NCBI GenBank assembly: GCA_964563855.1
Contig: CAZLYU010000007.1
Location: forward strand, 18,782-82,781
Reading direction: 5' to 3'
Origin: JAFGRR01 sp964563855
GTDB lineage: Bacteria; Planctomycetota; Phycisphaerae; UBA1845; Fen-1342
DNA length: 64,000 nt
Shown: positions 17,655 to 26,711 of the stretch, in pieces
Position numbering within the stretch: the first letter of the stretch is position 1
How the letters are laid out: each line of letters opens with the position of its first letter
The notes under the pieces: model-generated
The model's database searches: none
The model's input: only the letters and a program-made list of their open reading frames with translations
Told to the model about the DNA's origin: nothing
Translations under genes and position numbers: made by a program

Positions 17655-18821
17655 TCACGCGTTTTGCGTGTTGTCGCGGTGAATCGCGGCGACTTCGGCA
17701 AGTTGTGCGTCGAGTTGCGGGCCGCGCACCGACCAGGCGAATCGCTGCATTGCCGCGGTAAGTGTTGCGTCGACGGCGGTGTCGTGCCCGGCGTCGTGAT
17801 CCGCAACCAGTTTCGCCAACGCACCGGCGAGTGAGGCGGCGTCGCCGTCGTAGAGATAGGAATGGGGATCATCGACGACCGAGAGCAGCTCGGGATAGAC
17901 CAAGCGATTCGGCAAGAGCGGCCGGCAGCCGGCCGAGATGGCCTCGACGGCGCTCACTCCGAAGAATTCGTGTTCAGCCGTCGAGACGAAGACATCGGCG
18001 TCGCGGAGCGCGTCTTCATACGCGGAACGCGTTTCCTGATATCCCCAACGCTCGATCACCTCGCAAAACTCGTCGTAGGCGGATGTGAAGACATCGGGTT
18101 GTTCGGCGAACTGCTCGCCGATGACGCTAACGCGCACCCGTCGTGCGAAGCGGCGCAGCCCGAGCTGCTCGCGCAGCAGTCGCACCGCGTTGAAGAAGAT
18201 CTCCGGGCCCTTGTCGAACTCCCAGCGTGCGGCCCAGAGCACGTGCAGGTGCTCGCGGTCGGCGGCGTCTCGCGGCGCATGGGTCACCAGTCGAACGCCG
18301 AGCGGCTCGACGCGCGACCGCTGGCGAATGCGGTCTTCAACGCCGGGCCAGCGATAGTCGGGCATCTTCTGCAGCGCGGACCGCAGCCCTGAAAGGAAGC
18401 TGTCTCGGTGATAGGCGGAGTTGAACCAGACCGCGTCGGCGGCGAGCGCGGATGTGGCGTTGGTGAAACCGAAGTGCAGATCGCGCTCCTGCACCACGCG
18501 CACCGGGTACGTGAACTGATTCTCGTGAAAGTAAATCACGGTGGGCAGGTTGCTTACGGCTGCTGGAGCGAGTGCGCGAAACTCGGCGAGGTTCAACATA
18601 TCGGAGCAAAAGACCAGATCCCATGTCGCGTTTTGGGCGGCGACCTGCTCGCTCAGCGTGAGGGCGCTGTGCCGCATGCGCCATTTCCACTTGCGCGGCG
18701 GCAGGCCGAGCACCGTCCAGCGGTGTCGACTGTGGGCCCGCCAGTCGTGGAGAAAGGCGCGATGCGACCCGCCGAGAAACGGTTCGAGCGCGAGCACACG
18801 CAACGCTGACGCAGCATTCAT
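17655..18821 (-). CDS. tRNA-queuosine alpha-mannosyltransferase (QTMAN/GTDC1)-like protein
   Basis: This 388-residue protein resembles the vertebrate GTDC1/QTMAN protein and its bacterial DUF3524 relatives. The N-terminus reads LEPFLGGSHRAFLHDW, LPPRKWKWRMRHSAL and IYFHENQFTYPV, followed by WFNSAYHRDSFL. The C-terminal half has the GT-B donor-binding HEFFGVSAVEA motif (EX7E-like). In animals this enzyme mannosylates queuosine at position 34 of tRNA-Asp. The ATG at 18821 is the first that gives the family start. It sits upstream of, and on the same strand as, the glycan operon, with about 170 bp between. A glycan-building role rather than tRNA modification cannot be excluded. Confidence 0.82.
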   Translation of the reverse strand: MNAASALRVLALEPFLGGSHRAFLHDWRAHSRHRWTVLGLPPRKWKWRMRHSALTLSEQVAAQNATWDLVFCSDMLNLAEFRALAPAAVSNLPTVIYFHENQFTYPVRVVQERDLHFGFTNATSALAADAVWFNSAYHRDSFLSGLRSALQKMPDYRWPGVEDRIRQRSRVEPLGVRLVTHAPRDAADREHLHVLWAARWEFDKGPEIFFNAVRLLREQLGLRRFARRVRVSVIGEQFAEQPDVFTSAYDEFCEVIERWGYQETRSAYEDALRDADVFVSTAEHEFFGVSAVEAISAGCRPLLPNRLVYPELLSVVDDPHSYLYDGDAASLAGALAKLVADHDAGHDTAVDATLTAAMQRFAWSVRGPQLDAQLAEVAAIHRDNTQNA

Positions 18822-18964
18822 CCGGAATTCCCATGGCGTTAACCGCTTTATGCTCGACTTGCGATCGTACCGCGTGCTAGCATTTTGGTTTGGGCATGGC
18901 CGTGGCGCGTCGTCGAAAAGCGCTGCGCCCGGCTTGGCTGCTGAATCACTCGGAGGGATGTGGC

Positions 18965-20893
18965 ATGCGGTGCTCATGCGCTCGCGGTCTCGGGTTCATT
19001 TTGTCGGGGCTGTTCACGACGGTTGGCTTCGGCCAGACCGCGACGTTGTCGTTGCAGCCTGACGCAGCGACCTACAACATCGGCGATCCGGTGGTCGTCA
19101 GCGTGTCGCTCGACGCCGCCGCGGGCGTTGACGAGGTGATCGGCGGTCAATTTCGTCTCGCTTATGACCCCAATCAGTTGACGTTCGTGAGCGTTGCGCC
19201 TGCCGCAGCGACGTGGACGACGCTGATCAGCAGCGACACCGCCACCGCCGGACGCATTGACCTGAGCGTTGGCGTGCCGGCGGATCCTCCGGGCGCTGGG
19301 GCGTTGAGCGGGGTGATGGCCGTGGTCACGTTTACGGCTGCAGGCGAAATCTGCAACACACCCGGCGCCGTCAGCTTCGTGGCTGACGATCCGCCGCTGC
19401 AGACCCGTCTGAGCGGCGTCTTGGCGGGGTCACCAGTGGCGATCCAAAACGCCGATCTGACGCGGAACGATCTCACGGCGATCCAAGTCGATGAGAGCGC
19501 GCCGGTCATCTCGGGAACGGTGACGGATACCGGGGCGGGGTCATTCGATCCGAACTGCGTTGCGACGCTAAGCGTTGACCTGGCCATTGCCGACTGCTGC
19601 GTCGACCCCAACACGCTCGATGTCACGGTCGACGTCATTGGCGGCGTCGCGGATCCGAATGGATTGACGATCACCACGTCGTCGATCACGGGCGACGTCG
19701 TCATCTCGCGCGATCCGAATGCGTGCAGCGTCGACGTCACGTTCACCGCCGCCGCGAGTGACTGTGACGGTCGCCCGGGCACCCGGGTCGAAACCTTCAC
19801 GATTGCGGATCTCACGGCGCCGACGCTGGGGGCGTGTCCGGCGGACATCGCGGTGCTTGCTGACGCGGGCGGCTGCACGGCCGACGTGTCTTGGGCGCCG
19901 GTCACCGTCGCTGACGCGTGCGACCCGAACGTGGTGGTCGTGTACGGGATCGATCTTGACGACGACGGCAACGAAGACGCCGCGACGTCGGATCCCAATT
20001 TCGTCTTCCCGGTTGGTTCGCATCGCGTTGAAGCGCGGGTTACCGACGCGTGCGGCAACTCGCCGACGCCGTGCAGCTTCGTGGTCACGGTTACCGGCGA
20101 ACACGAATTCGAGGTGATTCTCGAACTCGACGGCGCGCTGGCGGGCACGACGATCGAGCGCTGTATCGACCTGGTGCTGTCCGACTGCGTCGCGGCGGAT
20201 CTTGAGTTGCAGCAGGACGTGACGTTTATCGACGGGGTGGCGACGATTCTGACGACCGTTCCGTGCGGCGCCGTCGGGTGCGCGACGGCGGACGACTCGC
20301 TGCATACGTTGCGGCGTCGGGTGGAGGTCGGCGACGGGCTGACGCTCAGCGGGTCGCGCATTACGGCGGACTTCACCGGTGCGCGGCGCCTGCTGCAGGG
20401 CGACCTGTTCGGTGAGCTGCCCGCCGCCTCGCGCGATGTCATCGACATTCTCGACTTCGGCGTTTACGTGACGACCTGGGGACAGTCTTTCCCGGGGGCG
20501 ACGTGCGCGACGAGCTTCCCGCACACGGATCTCGACGGAAGCGGTCAGATCGATGTCGACGAGTTCTCGTTCATCCAGGCGAACTTCTTCGAGATCGGCG
20601 ATTTCGCGTGTTGCGGCGGTGGCGGCAGCGGCGCGCTCGCGACGATGTCGGACCCGGTCGGCTATGCGTCGATCACGCTGCCGGAACTGACCGCCCTCGG
20701 CTTGCCGCAATTGCACCGGGCGGATTTGAACTCGGACGGCGTGCTCGATATGGGCGACATCGCGGCCTTTCTGAATGGCGAGAGACCCAAGCCGGAGCGC
20801 AGCCGTGCGCGTCCGCAGAGCATTTCGGCGATTGAAGGCGGTCTCGACGCGGTGGCGGAGACCGCGACGCCCACTGTGAAGCCGAGTCGTTAG
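18965..20893 (+). CDS. Secreted cohesin-like / HYR-domain protein with dockerin-type EF-hand repeats
   Basis: This 642-residue protein has a signal peptide from MRCSCARG. A cohesin-type beta-sandwich follows (DPVVVSVSLDAAAGV, GGQFRLAYDPNQL) over roughly residues 35-190, then a HYR-like region (ADIAVLADAGGCTADV, VTDACGN). The C-terminus has EF-hand/dockerin-type calcium loops: TDLDGSGQIDVDEFSF and ADLNSDGVLDMGDIAAF. ATG 18965 follows GGAGGG. It is likely an extracellular or cell-surface structural protein. The cohesin-like and dockerin-like parts may mediate assembly, as in cellulosomes, but no enzyme module is present. It begins a run of five secreted-protein genes. Confidence 0.85.
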   Translation: MRCSCARGLGFILSGLFTTVGFGQTATLSLQPDAATYNIGDPVVVSVSLDAAAGVDEVIGGQFRLAYDPNQLTFVSVAPAAATWTTLISSDTATAGRIDLSVGVPADPPGAGALSGVMAVVTFTAAGEICNTPGAVSFVADDPPLQTRLSGVLAGSPVAIQNADLTRNDLTAIQVDESAPVISGTVTDTGAGSFDPNCVATLSVDLAIADCCVDPNTLDVTVDVIGGVADPNGLTITTSSITGDVVISRDPNACSVDVTFTAAASDCDGRPGTRVETFTIADLTAPTLGACPADIAVLADAGGCTADVSWAPVTVADACDPNVVVVYGIDLDDDGNEDAATSDPNFVFPVGSHRVEARVTDACGNSPTPCSFVVTVTGEHEFEVILELDGALAGTTIERCIDLVLSDCVAADLELQQDVTFIDGVATILTTVPCGAVGCATADDSLHTLRRRVEVGDGLTLSGSRITADFTGARRLLQGDLFGELPAASRDVIDILDFGVYVTTWGQSFPGATCATSFPHTDLDGSGQIDVDEFSFIQANFFEIGDFACCGGGGSGALATMSDPVGYASITLPELTALGLPQLHRADLNSDGVLDMGDIAAFLNGERPKPERSRARPQSISAIEGGLDAVAETATPTVKPSR

Positions 20894-20925
20894 TCGTTAC
20901 GGATCATCCCTCGTTCGGGCGGTCG

Positions 20926-21600
20926 ATGGGCGCCCAGGGTACGGTTGTTATGGCAGCGAAATGTAAGTCTGGGAAGTCTTGCCGCTTTCTGGGCGAGTTT
21001 TGCTTGATCCTGGGCGCAGCGGTGCTTATGACGAATGAAGGCTGGGCGTCGGTAACGCTCAGCGTCCGTGGCGCTACGCCTGTCGTTTCCGTTGGCGACA
21101 CTTTCGACGTGCATTTGTGGGGTGAGGCCAACGACGCGCCGGCCGTAGCGTTCTCTGCGGTCCAGGCGATTCTTCAGTGGGACAGCGACGCACTACGGCT
21201 TGACGGCGTTGACCAGACTGGAGCGGTCGGACTGTTTGCGTCCAGTTTTCCGGTCGGCGACGCGTTTGGGCTGAATGAAGCGGCGTTGCCGCGTGATGGA
21301 AATGGGTTGTGGGTCGGACTGGCGTTTCCCAATACGCTCGACATCGTCGACCGTGGAACGCTGCTCACGACTTTTCAGTTCACCGCTCTGGAGCCGACGA
21401 CCGCCGCGGTCGCGTTGCTCGCGAGCGCTGGATCTCCGCCGGCGACCACCAAAGTGGTAGGATCGGTGCCGAATCAGGATGTGTTGGGTTCGTTAGGAGG
21501 CCCGGCAACTGTCCGGATCATTCCGGAGCCGGTAACAGCCCAGTTTTTTGCAGCGGCGCTGGCCGTGTTCTGTTTGCGCAAGTCACGCACACGTCAGTAG
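20926..21600 (+). CDS. PEP-CTERM protein with cohesin-like domain
   Basis: This 224-residue secreted protein has a hydrophobic signal segment (LGEFCLILGAAVLMT) and a cohesin-like core (VSVGDTFDVHLWG, AVQAILQWDSDALRLDG). A PEP-CTERM sorting signal closes it: IIPEPVT, a hydrophobic stretch, then basic residues (LRKSRTR). Such tails are cut by an exosortase and may be linked to a glycan or exported through the outer membrane. The start could be ATG 20926 or the ATG at 20950. It follows the preceding gene by about 30 bp in the same direction. It is the shortest of the three PEP-CTERM proteins here. Confidence 0.85.
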   Translation: MGAQGTVVMAAKCKSGKSCRFLGEFCLILGAAVLMTNEGWASVTLSVRGATPVVSVGDTFDVHLWGEANDAPAVAFSAVQAILQWDSDALRLDGVDQTGAVGLFASSFPVGDAFGLNEAALPRDGNGLWVGLAFPNTLDIVDRGTLLTTFQFTALEPTTAAVALLASAGSPPATTKVVGSVPNQDVLGSLGGPATVRIIPEPVTAQFFAAALAVFCLRKSRTRQ

Positions 21601-21664
21601 AAGTAGTGCGGATCGCAAGTTGAAGGCACGCTAGTTCGCGGCTTGTGTAGCAGCGGGAGAGGTC

Positions 21665-24600
21665 ATGTTTCTGCGCACGCTTTGCGCCGGCTTGTTGCTT
21701 GGCTGCGTTGCCGCTGCGCACTCTAAAACGCTCTTCGTCGATCCGGTCTCCGGCGACGACGCGTGGAGCGGTCTCTGCGAGACCTTCGCGGGCGGCGGTT
21801 GCGGCCCGAAGCGTTCGATCGCCGCAGCGATCGCGAGCGCACCGGGCTCACCCGGCAATCCACTCGTCAACATCGAACTCGCACCGGGAACCTACACGGG
21901 GCCCGACAACCGCGGCATCACCATCCTCGCGAGCAACTTCCCCAACGGACTCGTCATCGCCGGGCCCGGCGACCCGAACCTGGTCGTGATCGACTGCGAG
22001 GGGTCGGACCGCGCGTTCGAAGTTCCCACCGGCTTTCTGGGGCGGATCACTTTCGAGAACTTCACCGTGCAAAACGGCGTCGCTTTTCCCTTTGCCAATC
22101 AGCCCACGGCGCCGTTTGGCGGCGGAGCGATGCGGCTCAACTTCCCCAACGCCGCCGTTCGCAATTGTCGGTTCATCAACAACACGACGGTGGCGTCGGG
22201 ATCGACGACGACGCGCGGCGGGGCGATCGAGTGCCTGCAACAGTTTGCGGATGCGCCGCCGCCGGTGTTTGAGGACTGTGTGTTTGAAGGGAATGTCGCG
22301 GAGGGCGCGCAAGGTATCGGCGGTGCGGTGTTCGTTTCCGGGTCGAGCGCGCGATTGATCAACTGCGTTTTCATCGGCAATACGGCCGGCAAGCGGGGGG
22401 GCGCGGCGGCGTTTTCTGGAGGGTCACCGAAGATCTCCCGGTGTGTACTGCGCGACAACGAAGCGCAGGGCGGCGGCGCGATTGAGATGCTGGGGAGCAA
22501 CGGAGCCGTCATCCAGAATTCAATCTTTGAAGGGAACCGCGCCAGCGCGTTTGGCGGCGCTCTGCTGTGTGGCGGCGTCGGTTTCTACCGCATCGAGAAC
22601 TGTCTGATCGCCGGCAACGTCGCCGGGAACCAAGGCGGCGGCTGTCTGGTGAGCGCGATCTTGGGCTCGCTGACCATGAGCAATGTGACGCTGGCGAACA
22701 ACCGCGCGCAGGCGGGCGGCGCGATCTTCCAGGAAGGATCGGGAACCACCATCGTGGAGCGCTCCATTGTGTGGGGCAATGAAGCGAACTTCGGACCCGC
22801 CGGGCACGTCACGGTCGGTGCTGCGCTTGTCGTGAGAACGAGCCAGGTCATGGCGGGCGAATCGGCGTTCGATGTGTCCGCCGACAGCACGATCAGCTAT
22901 GCGACCGACAATTACCCCGACGACCCGCTATTCGTCAGCGCCGGATCATTGAACGACCCGGGAACCCCCGGCGATGTGACCGACGATACGTGGACTCCGG
23001 GAGACTATCGGTTGCAGCGCTTCTCGCCGGCGATCGACTCGGCCGACGAAGCGTTGCTGCCGCCTGATACCGATGACGTTGACGGCGACGGGGACGTGCT
23101 CGAGCCGCTGCCGCTCGATGTTCGCGGCGCGCCGCGGGTGGTGAACACGCCGCAACTGGTGGAGCCCGGGCTCGGTCGCCTTGATCGGGGCGCTTATGAA
23201 CATCAGCCCGACTGCAACGGCAACGGCGTTCTCGACGCAGCCGACATTGCACAGGGCGTGCTGTTTGACGACGACGGAGATGGCTGGCCCGACGCGTGTC
23301 AGCCCGAGATTTCGATGACGTCGCAGAGCGCCTGCAACGCGGACACGCTCGTGGTCGACCTGCAGCTTGACGTCTCTCCCGAGCCGTTGCTCGGGGCGCA
23401 GCTCACGCTGCGGTTCGACCCGAATCGGCTTGCGTTCCGCGACGCGATCGCAGGCGCGCATGCCGACCCGAATTCCGCATTCGACCTGCTGCTCGGGTCG
23501 GTGGCCGACCCCAGCACGGGCGATCTCGACTACGCGGTCGGCATCACACCGCCCACGAGCGGCGCGGGGGCGGGCTTGCTCGGACGGCTCACATTTGACG
23601 TTCTCTCAGACGACTGCGACGGGGTTGACCTGGTCACCGTTCGCTCTGGTGAACCGGGACTGCGCGCGACGGTGGCCGGCGGATACGGCCTGTTGCCGCG
23701 GGCGGCTCCGCTGCCCGCTACGCCGCTCGATCGAACCCCGCCGGTGTTGGTCGCACCGCTCGACGTCAGCGTGGTGGAGGGCGATTCAATCGATCCGAAT
23801 GCCACGGGCATCGCGACCGCCAGCGACAACTGCGCGCTGGTCAGCCTCACCTTCTCGGACATCGCCGAGGGCAACGAGATCCAAAGAACCTGGCGCGCCG
23901 AAGACGCGTGCGGGAACGCGAGTGAGGCGCTGCAGACGATCACGATCGAACCGCCGCCAGCGCTGCTGTCGTTCATCACGCAGGCGTGCGATGACGGCTC
24001 GATCGAAGTGGACATCGCGATCGGTCGAGCCCCGACGGAGGTGCTCGGCGGGCAGTTCGCGTTGCAGTTCGACCCGAATCGATTACAGCTCATCGAGGTG
24101 TTGCCGGGAGGGTTTGTCTCGGGTGATCCGAACAATCCCTTCGATCTCGAGATCTTCGAGCTAAGCGACGGCGGCACGGGCTCGGTTGACTATGCGGTGG
24201 GCGTCGTTGCGGGGGCCGCCGGCTCGACCGACTGTCCGGTGATGGCCCGGCTGCGCTTCACCCCGCTGACCACCGCGTGCGACCCGGTGGAGTTGATTCG
24301 CTTTCGACGCTCTTTCCCCGGGACGCGTCTGTCCGGCGAGGCGGGGGAGAGTGTTCCGATTGAACTGCTGCCTGCCGACGACTATCGGATCGACCTGACG
24401 GCGCCGACGCTAAACGTTCCGGCGGACGTCGTTGTGTTCGAGCTCGATCCGACGGATCCGAATGCGACGGGTTTCGCGACCGCGGTGGACAACTGCGATG
24501 GGCCAGTCGCGACGACGTTTGTGGATACGGTGACGCCGTCGCTCATTGAGCGTGAGTGGCGTGCCGAGGATGCGTGCGGCAATGTCGCGATGGGGGTGCA

Positions 24601-24808
24601 GCACATCAGCATTTCGCCTTGCGACGTGGGTGACGTGGACTGCAACGGGTCGATCGATGCTTTGGACGCGCTCACGATGCTGCCGTGCCTGAACGGTCCG
24701 GATAATACGGATCCGGGGAGTTGCGCGGTGGGCGTGTTTCTGCGGTCTGACATCGACGCCGACGGCGATGTGGATGTCAAAGATCTTGCGCTCTTGCAGC
24801 GCTCGTGA
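21665..24808 (+). CDS. Large secreted beta-helix protein with cohesin-like domains and dockerin-type end
   Basis: This 1047-residue protein has a signal peptide (LCAGLLLGCVAAAHS). A right-handed beta-helix of pectate-lyase type follows, with repeats such as IRNCRFINN-like turns, CVFIGNTAGKRGGAA and NSIFEGNRASAFGGALL (about residues 70-400). Then come two cohesin-like beta domains (GAQLTLRFDPNRLAF and GGQFALQFDPNRLQL). The C-terminus resembles the dockerin EF-hand type: VGDVDCNGSIDALDALTM, DIDADGDVDVKDLALL. No catalytic residues for a known lyase are clear. It is a candidate adhesin or matrix protein. Its repeated Asp/Asn calcium-loop motifs suggest calcium stabilisation. Confidence 0.85.
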   Translation: MFLRTLCAGLLLGCVAAAHSKTLFVDPVSGDDAWSGLCETFAGGGCGPKRSIAAAIASAPGSPGNPLVNIELAPGTYTGPDNRGITILASNFPNGLVIAGPGDPNLVVIDCEGSDRAFEVPTGFLGRITFENFTVQNGVAFPFANQPTAPFGGGAMRLNFPNAAVRNCRFINNTTVASGSTTTRGGAIECLQQFADAPPPVFEDCVFEGNVAEGAQGIGGAVFVSGSSARLINCVFIGNTAGKRGGAAAFSGGSPKISRCVLRDNEAQGGGAIEMLGSNGAVIQNSIFEGNRASAFGGALLCGGVGFYRIENCLIAGNVAGNQGGGCLVSAILGSLTMSNVTLANNRAQAGGAIFQEGSGTTIVERSIVWGNEANFGPAGHVTVGAALVVRTSQVMAGESAFDVSADSTISYATDNYPDDPLFVSAGSLNDPGTPGDVTDDTWTPGDYRLQRFSPAIDSADEALLPPDTDDVDGDGDVLEPLPLDVRGAPRVVNTPQLVEPGLGRLDRGAYEHQPDCNGNGVLDAADIAQGVLFDDDGDGWPDACQPEISMTSQSACNADTLVVDLQLDVSPEPLLGAQLTLRFDPNRLAFRDAIAGAHADPNSAFDLLLGSVADPSTGDLDYAVGITPPTSGAGAGLLGRLTFDVLSDDCDGVDLVTVRSGEPGLRATVAGGYGLLPRAAPLPATPLDRTPPVLVAPLDVSVVEGDSIDPNATGIATASDNCALVSLTFSDIAEGNEIQRTWRAEDACGNASEALQTITIEPPPALLSFITQACDDGSIEVDIAIGRAPTEVLGGQFALQFDPNRLQLIEVLPGGFVSGDPNNPFDLEIFELSDGGTGSVDYAVGVVAGAAGSTDCPVMARLRFTPLTTACDPVELIRFRRSFPGTRLSGEAGESVPIELLPADDYRIDLTAPTLNVPADVVVFELDPTDPNATGFATAVDNCDGPVATTFVDTVTPSLIEREWRAEDACGNVAMGVQHISISPCDVGDVDCNGSIDALDALTMLPCLNGPDNTDPGSCAVGVFLRSDIDADGDVDVKDLALLQRS

Positions 24809-24870
24809 GGCGTTTCGGGGCCCCGTGTCTTTAATTATAAGACTTTCTTGCTGGGGTTCCAATATTCTTT

Positions 24871-24891
24871 TCGGCAATCACGCCGATTTTT
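24871..24891 (+). terminator. Weak hairpin with T-run after the beta-helix gene
   Basis: TCGGC and GCCGA form a 5-bp stem around a 6-base loop, followed by five T residues. The stem is short, and the position is 63 bp past the stop codon. It could terminate the upstream gene, but this is a marginal call. Confidence 0.35.
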
Positions 24892-25010
24892 GTTGCTTCA
24901 CGCCGCAATCCCAAGTAATCTGCAGCGTGAGGAGATGAGCAGGCGTAGCTTTGCTGCGCTCGGAGAATGGTTAGCGCCGGATGTTGGGCGCATTTGGAGA
25001 GGAGAAGGAA

Positions 25011-25826
25011 ATGCGGGGTCATACCCAGATCGCTGCTTGCCTGATGGCAAGCTTGTTCGCGTCGACCGCGAGCGCCCAGTTGCTGTCGGATACGCTGCTT
25101 CGCATCGAAGCTTCCGCAACCGTTAGCGGCGACAAAGCCGTTGAGACCGGTGCATTTGAGGTTGGCATCAACGACGCCACCTTCGATCGCGATACCAACA
25201 CGTGGAGTTGGGAGCTCAGCGGCCCGGCCGACATCATGACCCAGGACGGTCTCGTGCTCGCGACGCTCGTTCCGAGTTCGGGCAACAACAGCACGTCGTT
25301 TGTCTACCAGGTTCCGGCCGGTGGCGACGCCGACAAGAGCACGCCGGTCTGGCAGGCGAACCTTGGTTTCGCGGTCATCGCGAACCCGAACGTCGACACG
25401 GACTTCACGATCAAGTCGGCGCTGATCGACGTGAACCCGGACTTGGCTAATGCCCAAGGTCGGGCTAGTGCGGCGATTTCGTTGACGGACGTGGCCGGCG
25501 GCGCTGGCGCGACGTTGACGGGCCTGAATGCTGGTGGCGGCAGCTATGTCGCCCAGTACAACGGATTGGTGCCGGCGGGTGTGACGTTTACCGAGGGCAT
25601 CAACAATATTGCGACGGGCTCGACGACGACGACGCCGTTCAATTTCCCGGCGGCGCCGAACACCTTTTCGCCGATCGCCGGCACGGTTCAGGATCTGAGT
25701 ACGCAGGTGAGCTTCCGTCTTTCGGCTGGCGACATTGCCAGCGGTACGACGAACTTCATCGTTATTCCGGAGCCGGCCTCGGCGCTGCTGCTCGGCGTGC
25801 TCGGGCTGATCGTTCGCCGTCGCTAA
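25011..25826 (+). CDS. PEP-CTERM secreted protein, paralogue of the following gene
   Basis: This 271-residue protein has a signal peptide (CLMASLFASTASA) and a glycine/serine/threonine-rich beta-type body without a recognised domain. It ends in the PEP-CTERM tail VIPEPASALLLG...VRRR. The ATG at 25011 is preceded by GGAGAGGAGAAGG, a strong ribosome binding site; a start at 24981 would add 10 residues. It shares an architecture and several short motifs with the gene at 25913 (SGTTNFIVIPEP against SGTSRFLIIPEP). The two look like a tandem duplication with divergence. Function is unknown; the tail predicts exosortase-dependent sorting to the cell surface. Confidence 0.88.
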   Translation: MRGHTQIAACLMASLFASTASAQLLSDTLLRIEASATVSGDKAVETGAFEVGINDATFDRDTNTWSWELSGPADIMTQDGLVLATLVPSSGNNSTSFVYQVPAGGDADKSTPVWQANLGFAVIANPNVDTDFTIKSALIDVNPDLANAQGRASAAISLTDVAGGAGATLTGLNAGGGSYVAQYNGLVPAGVTFTEGINNIATGSTTTTPFNFPAAPNTFSPIAGTVQDLSTQVSFRLSAGDIASGTTNFIVIPEPASALLLGVLGLIVRRR

Positions 25827-25842
25827 ACTCGTGTTGCCAGGA

Positions 25843-25858
25843 AAGCGCGGCCGCGCTT
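25843..25858. repeat. Perfect inverted repeat between the two PEP-CTERM genes
   Basis: A 16-bp perfect palindrome (AAGCGCGG then CCGCGCTT) lies in the 86-bp gap between the genes. It could be a protein-binding operator or a short RNA hairpin. No T-run follows, so an intrinsic terminator is unlikely. Confidence 0.35.
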
Positions 25859-25912
25859 GGAGGGTGCGGCCGGCTTCGCCTTAGAAATTGGCCCTGAAGG
25901 AGTGGGTGAAGA

Positions 25913-26644
25913 ATGAAAGTGAACGGCTATCTTGTCGCGACTGCTTGCGTGGCGTTCCTTGCCGCCCAGGCGAGCGCCCTTGAAATTCCAAACGTAGTGC
26001 TAACGGTGACCGCGACCAACGCGACCGGCACCGGCTCAACCGATATCGTCATTGGCGACGACTTGGATCCGTCGGCCGACGGCTTCCTGGGTCTGATCGG
26101 CGCTCCGGTTAGCTTGGAGACCGTGGGTGGTGATCAGGTCGCGACCATCAACTCGGCGAACATTGTCATGAGCCCGGGTAACGGCGAGGGGCTGATCAGC
26201 CTAGCGTTCGTTGTGACCGCCGGCGACACTGATACCGATTTCGTGCTTAGCACTGGCGCCCTCGGCTTCAACCCGGCACTCGCTGTCGCAGCGGGGCAGG
26301 CGAGCGCGGGCTTCACCGTGACCGATACCAATGGCGACGGCGCGGCGCTCGGTCAGAGCGGCGGCGCCTACGCGTCGTTCACCAACGGCGCGACCGAGTT
26401 TGCTCGCCTGGTGCCCAGCGTCACGGCTGGTCCGAACTCATCGAATTCCGATTCGGAGGAGTTCCCGATGGGCGGCGGCTTCTCGACGCTCACGCCGCCG
26501 GATGTCGATGACATGTCGATCGAGGCGGCTTTCAATCTGACGGCGGGTGACCTCGGCAGTGGCACGAGCCGTTTCCTGATCATCCCGGAGCCGTCCGCGA
26601 TCGCGCTGCTTGCTGTCGGCGGCCTGCTTCTCCGCCGTCGCTAA
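25913..26644 (+). CDS. PEP-CTERM secreted protein
   Basis: This 243-residue protein has a signal peptide (VATACVAFLAAQASA), a Gly/Asn/Thr-rich beta-type body, and the PEP-CTERM tail IIPEPSAIALLAVGG then LLLRRR. The ATG at 25913 is preceded by GAAGGAGTGGGTGAAGA. The body is related to the preceding PEP-CTERM protein in layout and in the segment just before the tail. No enzyme motif is visible. It is the last gene before the strong terminator at 26677-26711, so it ends the secreted-protein run. The tail predicts recognition by an exosortase, whose gene is not in the window. Confidence 0.88.
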   Translation: MKVNGYLVATACVAFLAAQASALEIPNVVLTVTATNATGTGSTDIVIGDDLDPSADGFLGLIGAPVSLETVGGDQVATINSANIVMSPGNGEGLISLAFVVTAGDTDTDFVLSTGALGFNPALAVAAGQASAGFTVTDTNGDGAALGQSGGAYASFTNGATEFARLVPSVTAGPNSSNSDSEEFPMGGGFSTLTPPDVDDMSIEAAFNLTAGDLGSGTSRFLIIPEPSAIALLAVGGLLLRRR

Positions 26645-26676
26645 TCGCTCCTCGACGGCCAGCAACAACCTCTCCG

Positions 26677-26711
26677 ACCGGTGGGCGACCCATGTCGCTC
26701 GCCGGTTTTTT
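26677..26711 (+). terminator. Strong intrinsic terminator
   Basis: A 12-bp stem, CCGGTGGGCGAC paired with GTCGCTCGCCGG including two G-U pairs, surrounds the loop CCAT. An A-T pair extends the base, and the stem runs directly into six T residues. It lies 33 bp after the last PEP-CTERM gene. Confidence 0.85.

Noticed and set aside
19174..20448. Minus-strand 424-residue Ser/Thr-rich ORF
   Set aside because: It is antisense to the cohesin-like protein and has no signal peptide, domain or ribosome binding site.
24816..24825. Palindrome CGGGGCCCCG considered as a terminator
   Set aside because: There is no loop to fold into a hairpin and the following sequence is not a clean T-run.
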